This document shows positions 5,309-7,500 of a stretch of DNA of 7,500 nucleotides, in pieces. The first letter of the stretch is position 1, and each line of letters opens with the position of its first letter. This stretch comes from Actinomycetota bacterium (GTDB taxonomy: Bacteria > Actinomycetota > Thermoleophilia > Gaiellales > Gaiellaceae): assembly GCA_013812265.1 (NCBI GenBank), contig JACCTQ010000170.1, positions 1 to 7,500 of the forward strand. Direction: 5' to 3'. The notes beneath the pieces were generated by a model, which did no database searches, had not been told where the DNA came from, and saw nothing but the letters and a program-made list of their open reading frames with translations. The position numbers were made by a program, and so were the translations under genes.

Positions 5309-5932
5309 ATGGAGCTCTTCGAGCGTCTCGCGTCTGTCGGCAGGGAGTGGAACGTACTCACACACCCCTTCTACACCAGGTGGGAGCGCGGTGAGCTCGA
5401 GCCCGCCGAGCTCGGGTTCTATGCCGGTCAGTACCGGCACGCGGTCTGTGCGCTTGCGGACGCTGCTACGGCGGCCCGAGAGGGCGCGGACGGCGCGCTG
5501 CAGCACGAGCTCGCCGAGCACGCTGCCGAGGAGCGCATGCACGTCGAGCTCTGGGACGACTTCACGAGGGCAGTCGGAGGCGAGATCGACAGTCCGGCTC
5601 GACCCGAGACCGCGGAGTGCGTGAGCTCGTGGACGGCCGGGCGCGACACGCTGGAGTCGCTCGCAGTCCTGCACGCGATCGAGTCGGCGCAGCCGGAGAT
5701 CTCCGGGACGAAGCTGCGCGGCCTCGTCGAGCACTATGGTCTCGAGGAAGGCCCGGCGACCGCCTATTTCGCGCTCCATGCCGAGCGGGACCACGCGCAC
5801 GCCGCTCACTCCCGGGCCGTGCTGGAACAGCGGGCGACGGACGAGGACACCGAGCGTCTCGTCGACGCGGCGGAGCGGGCGCTGCGCGGGAACTGGCGGC
5901 TGCTCGACGGCGTCGAAGCCGCCGCCCGGTAA
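5309..5932 (+). CDS. Haem-oxygenase-fold (TenA/PqqC/CADD-like) protein, candidate di-metal oxidase
   Basis: 207 residues, mostly helical. The N-terminus (HPFYTRWERGEL, 19-30, then ELGFYAGQYRHAV, 34-46) is typical of the TenA/PqqC/CADD superfamily. Metal-ligand candidates are Glu74/Glu75 and His78 in EERMH, Glu125 in HAIES, and His157, Asp161, His164 in HAERDHAH. The last set has the H-x3-D-x2-H spacing of CADD and related haem-oxygenase-like di-iron oxidases, and the 32-residue gap from Glu125 to His157 is also CADD-like as I recall it. That makes an O2-using di-iron enzyme more likely than a TenA thiaminase, whose active-site Cys is absent. No thiamin, PQQ or folate genes lie next to it. ATG 5309 has GGAAGGAAG ending 4 bases upstream. 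Family is firm; reaction unknown (CADD acts in p-aminobenzoate synthesis, others on fatty acids or amino acids). Confidence 0.87.
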   Translation: MELFERLASVGREWNVLTHPFYTRWERGELEPAELGFYAGQYRHAVCALADAATAAREGADGALQHELAEHAAEERMHVELWDDFTRAVGGEIDSPARPETAECVSSWTAGRDTLESLAVLHAIESAQPEISGTKLRGLVEHYGLEEGPATAYFALHAERDHAHAAHSRAVLEQRATDEDTERLVDAAERALRGNWRLLDGVEAAAR

Positions 5933-5939
5933 GCGCGAG

Positions 5940-6100
5940 GGGCCTGTCCAGAAAGGAGCCGCGGTGGATGACGCGCGAGAAACTTCGTCAGGCGAGGACG
6001 CAGGGAGCGCGCATGTGCGCGCACATGTAAGCGACTGAGGACGCTGCATGGCGGGGTTTCTCGCGCGTCAGGCGCCCTGGTGGCCTTTCTGGACAGGCCC
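5940..6100. repeat. 161-bp element with 44-45-bp imperfect terminal inverted repeats
   Basis: The left arm (5940-5983) and right arm (6056-6100) pair through two exact blocks: the outer GGGCCTGTCCAGAAAGG (5940-5956 with 6084-6100) and the inner TGACGCGCGAGAAAC (5969-5983 with 6056-6070), separated by unmatched 12- and 13-base middles. The 72-base centre holds a perfect 16-bp palindrome. The element almost exactly fills the space between the convergent stops at 5932 and 6104. It could be a MITE-like or REP-like repeat, or a bidirectional terminator. No clear target-site duplication and no T-tracts are seen. Confidence 0.75.
6012..6027. repeat. Perfect 16-bp palindrome at the centre of the inverted-repeat element
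   Basis: CATGTGCGCGCACATG is its own reverse complement. It lies in the 72-base core between the two arms. It may be a protein-binding site or the tip of a cruciform. Confidence 0.5.
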
Positions 6101-6103
6101 TCC

Positions 6104-6427
6104 CTACGCGGCGGGGGCGAGGCCTAGCGAGCGCTCGAGCGCCTGCTTGGGCTGGGCGCCGACGGCCTGCGCGGCGGGCTGCCCGTCCCTGAACAGGATG
6201 ATCGTCGGGATCGAGAAGATCCCGTACCGCTGGGCGAGGCCCTGCTCCTCGTCGATATTGACCTTGACGACCTTGATCTCGTCGCCGCGTTCCTCGGCGA
6301 TGCGGTCGAGGACCGGCGCGACGGCGTGGCACGGGCCGCACCACTCGGCCCAGAAGTCGACGATGACCGGCTTGTCGCTTCCCAGGACTTCCTGCTCGAA
6401 CGAGGACTCTGTCGCTGCAGTGGGCAT
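6104..6427 (-). CDS. trxA: Thioredoxin
   Basis: 107 residues, the standard single-domain length. VDFWAEWCGPC (23-33) carries the redox pair Cys30/Cys33. The cis-proline is Pro74 in FSIPT, and DGQPAAQAVG (81-90) matches the usual glycine-containing end loop. It reduces protein disulfides in the cytoplasm, kept reduced by thioredoxin reductase, which is not in the window. ATG 6427 has AGGA with 7-base spacing. It lies 35 bases downstream of the GNAT gene on the same strand and may share its transcript; a separate promoter could sit in the AT-richer stretch near 6465-6485. Its stop is only 4 bases from the inverted-repeat element. Confidence 0.96.
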   Translation of the reverse strand: MPTAATESSFEQEVLGSDKPVIVDFWAEWCGPCHAVAPVLDRIAEERGDEIKVVKVNIDEEQGLAQRYGIFSIPTIILFRDGQPAAQAVGAQPKQALERSLGLAPAA

Positions 6428-6462
6428 TTCGTTTCCTTTCGGCGTGAGGCTCTGGGTCTTGT

Positions 6463-7404
6463 CTACCCGGTTATTGAATCGTTAACGCGGGACGGAGCCG
6501 GTTTGTTCCCGGGCTCCACGGGGCGGCGGAGCTCCAGGTGCCGGCTGATCGTGCGGAAGCCGATGGAGCGGTAGAGCTCCGCGGCCCCGCTCCCTTCGAC
6601 GGCGTAGACGACGGCGGTCTCCGCGCCGTGCTCTTCGAGCCCGCGCAGGCCCGCCAGGCACACGGCTCGGGCGAGGCCTCGGCGCTGGTAGTCGGGATGG
6701 GTGCCGACGGGCTCGAGCTCGCCGACCCGGTTGACCTCGTCGAGCCAGCACAGGCAGAACGCGGCGAGAGTCCCGTCGGGTGCCTCCACCACGTTGTCCA
6801 GGTCGGCGCGGTAGGGGTGGGCCCGCATCAGTGCGCGGTAGCTCTCGGGCACGACCCGCGAGGGCGCGAACGCGGCACGGTGCACTTCCACCCGGCGTTC
6901 GAGATCCGCCTCGCCCTGCACTGTGCGGACGGTGAAGCCCTCGGGAACGAGGGGCTCGGAGATCGGCTCTGCAAGTGAGCGAACCGTGTGGAGCATCGCC
7001 CCCTCGTGGGGGCGGTACCCCCGGCCGGCGACCGACGCGACGGCTCGCTCGTCGTGCTCGAGCACGGTGATGCCCAGGTACCCCTCGTCGCTTCCGGCCT
7101 CCCGCTCGAACCAGTCCAGCAGCTCGTCGAGCACAGGGCCGTCCCGCTCGCCCGGATGGACGAGAAAGATGAGGGCGGCCGGAAGCCAGAGCCACGCCCA
7201 CGCGCGCGCCTTCCCGGTCTCTTCCTCGATCCACAGCCGGATCCGCGTCTCGCTGAGCTTGTCCAGGTGCTGGTACATCAACCAGGCCAGATCGCCCACC
7301 GTCACGGGAACGTACGGCCCCTCGAGCCGCCAGCACTCGCGAGCGAGCTCCTGCATCGAACGCAGGTCTTCCGGGCCTTCGTAGTCGCGGCGGACGAGCG
7401 GCAA
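6463..7404 (-). CDS. GNAT-family N-acetyltransferase, tandem GNAT layout
   Basis: 313 residues. The C-terminal half is a clear GNAT domain: motif A is VGELEPVGTHPDYQRRGLARAV (core THPDYQRRGLARAV at 235-248), where RRGLAR is the acetyl-CoA pyrophosphate loop, and AAELYRSIGFRTISRHLEL (core AELYRSIGFRTIS at 275-287) is motif B. The N-terminal half (about 1-145) looks like a degenerate GNAT repeat: it has DEGYLGITVLEHDERAVASVAGRGYRPH (core LEHDERAVASVAGRGYRP at 115-132) but no RxxGxA loop. Length and tandem layout resemble mycothiol synthase MshD, but that layout is shared by many actinobacterial acetyltransferases, so I give no symbol. The TTG at 7404 is preceded by TAGAGT nine bases upstream, suggesting a leaderless message. 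The run of eight Cs before the TTG excludes a Shine-Dalgarno site. Substrate unknown. Confidence 0.88.
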   Translation of the reverse strand: MPLVRRDYEGPEDLRSMQELARECWRLEGPYVPVTVGDLAWLMYQHLDKLSETRIRLWIEEETGKARAWAWLWLPAALIFLVHPGERDGPVLDELLDWFEREAGSDEGYLGITVLEHDERAVASVAGRGYRPHEGAMLHTVRSLAEPISEPLVPEGFTVRTVQGEADLERRVEVHRAAFAPSRVVPESYRALMRAHPYRADLDNVVEAPDGTLAAFCLCWLDEVNRVGELEPVGTHPDYQRRGLARAVCLAGLRGLEEHGAETAVVYAVEGSGAAELYRSIGFRTISRHLELRRPVEPGNKPAPSRVNDSITG

Positions 7405-7413
7405 GGGGGGGCA

Positions 7414-7423
7414 ACTCTAGAAT
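7414..7423. promoter_or_regulatory. Overlapping divergent -10 boxes (TAGAGT on -, TAGAAT on +)
   Basis: ACTCTAGAAT gives TAGAAT on the plus strand (7418-7423), 8 bases before ATG 7432 of the aminoacyl-tRNA synthetase gene, and TAGAGT on the minus strand (7419-7414), 9 bases before the TTG of the GNAT gene. The boxes share two bases. No -35 is evident for either; the plus-strand -35 would lie inside the GNAT coding start. Confidence 0.45.
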
Positions 7424-7431
7424 CGATGCAG

Positions 7432-7500
7432 ATGGAGCAGATCTTTCAACCGCTGCAGCCGAAGCCGGACCATCCCGCGCTCGAGCACGAGGTGCTCGAG
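7432..7500 (+). CDS. ileS: Probable isoleucyl-tRNA synthetase, N-terminal 23 residues
   Basis: The 23 codons to the window edge read FQPLQPKPDHPALEHEVLE after the first four residues. The pattern of hydrophobic residue, Pro, Pro-x-x-Asp-x-Pro-Ala-Leu-Glu-x-x-Val-Leu just before an expected Phe-Trp matches the start of actinobacterial-type isoleucyl-tRNA synthetase, which charges tRNA-Ile. I chose ATG 7432 because it sits 8 bases after TAGAAT; an in-frame ATG at 7426 adds two residues but would lie only 2 bases from the -10. The rest is outside the window, so the call rests on a short match. Confidence 0.65.
   Translation, partial: MEQIFQPLQPKPDHPALEHEVLE

Noticed and set aside
4537..5394. 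285-codon plus-strand frame
   Set aside because: Antisense to the lipid kinase with no recognisable motif, and it would run into the start of the TenA/CADD-like gene.
6482..7414. 310-codon minus-strand frame overlapping the GNAT gene
   Set aside because: Arg/Pro/Gly-rich shadow frame; the GNAT frame carries the family motifs over the same bases.
1..7500. CRISPR array, tRNA, rRNA, transposase, phage or toxin-antitoxin genes
   Set aside because: No regularly spaced repeats, cloverleaf sequences or matching protein motifs were seen on either strand.

Overview
The window is a GC-rich (roughly two-thirds G+C by eye), gene-dense piece of bacterial chromosome. GTG and TTG starts are common, several start codons sit directly downstream of a TAnnnT-type -10 box with no room for a Shine-Dalgarno site, and the proteins are rich in Ala, Arg, Glu, Gly and Val. 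Together these point to an actinobacterium; a Thermoleophilia-like lineage is my guess from the style of the proteins, not something the sequence proves. I see no tRNA, rRNA, CRISPR array, phage gene or transposase, and no gene-free stretch longer than about 230 bases.

Layout. 1-1124 (-): a carboxylate-amine ligase of the GCS2/YbdK family, running off the left edge just before its end. 1125-1354: hairpins and a short vestige resembling the 3' end of the next gene. 1355-1741 (-): a Rid/YjgF-family protein without the usual catalytic Arg. Divergent from it, 1783-2592 (+): a cytoplasmic serine-beta-lactamase-like hydrolase, then a 58-residue membrane protein (2600-2776). A three-gene minus-strand set follows in transcription order: a 50-residue acidic protein (3917-3765), a stand-alone cyclic-nucleotide-binding domain (3731-3357) and an SRPBCC-like protein (3351-2773). 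Divergent from that set is a zinc-ribbon Nudix hydrolase (3955-4461), whose 3' end overlaps a convergent diacylglycerol-kinase-like lipid kinase (5229-4429). Divergent from the kinase is a TenA/CADD-like haem-oxygenase-fold protein with a di-metal ligand pattern (5309-5932). A 161-bp element with 44-45-bp inverted arms fills the gap to a convergent thioredoxin (6427-6104), which lies behind a tandem-GNAT acetyltransferase (7404-6463). At the right edge a divergent gene begins that looks like isoleucyl-tRNA synthetase.

The genes are mostly independent housekeeping or accessory enzymes, not one pathway. Thiol and redox themes recur (GCS2 ligase, thioredoxin, an MshD-like tandem GNAT layout), but the sequence does not link them. 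The most unusual items are the inverted-repeat element, whose outer sequence recurs in the leader of the Rid gene; the Arg-less Rid protein; the di-metal oxidase candidate; the cNMP-sensor/SRPBCC gene set; and repeated divergent promoters with overlapping -10 boxes and apparently leaderless messages.
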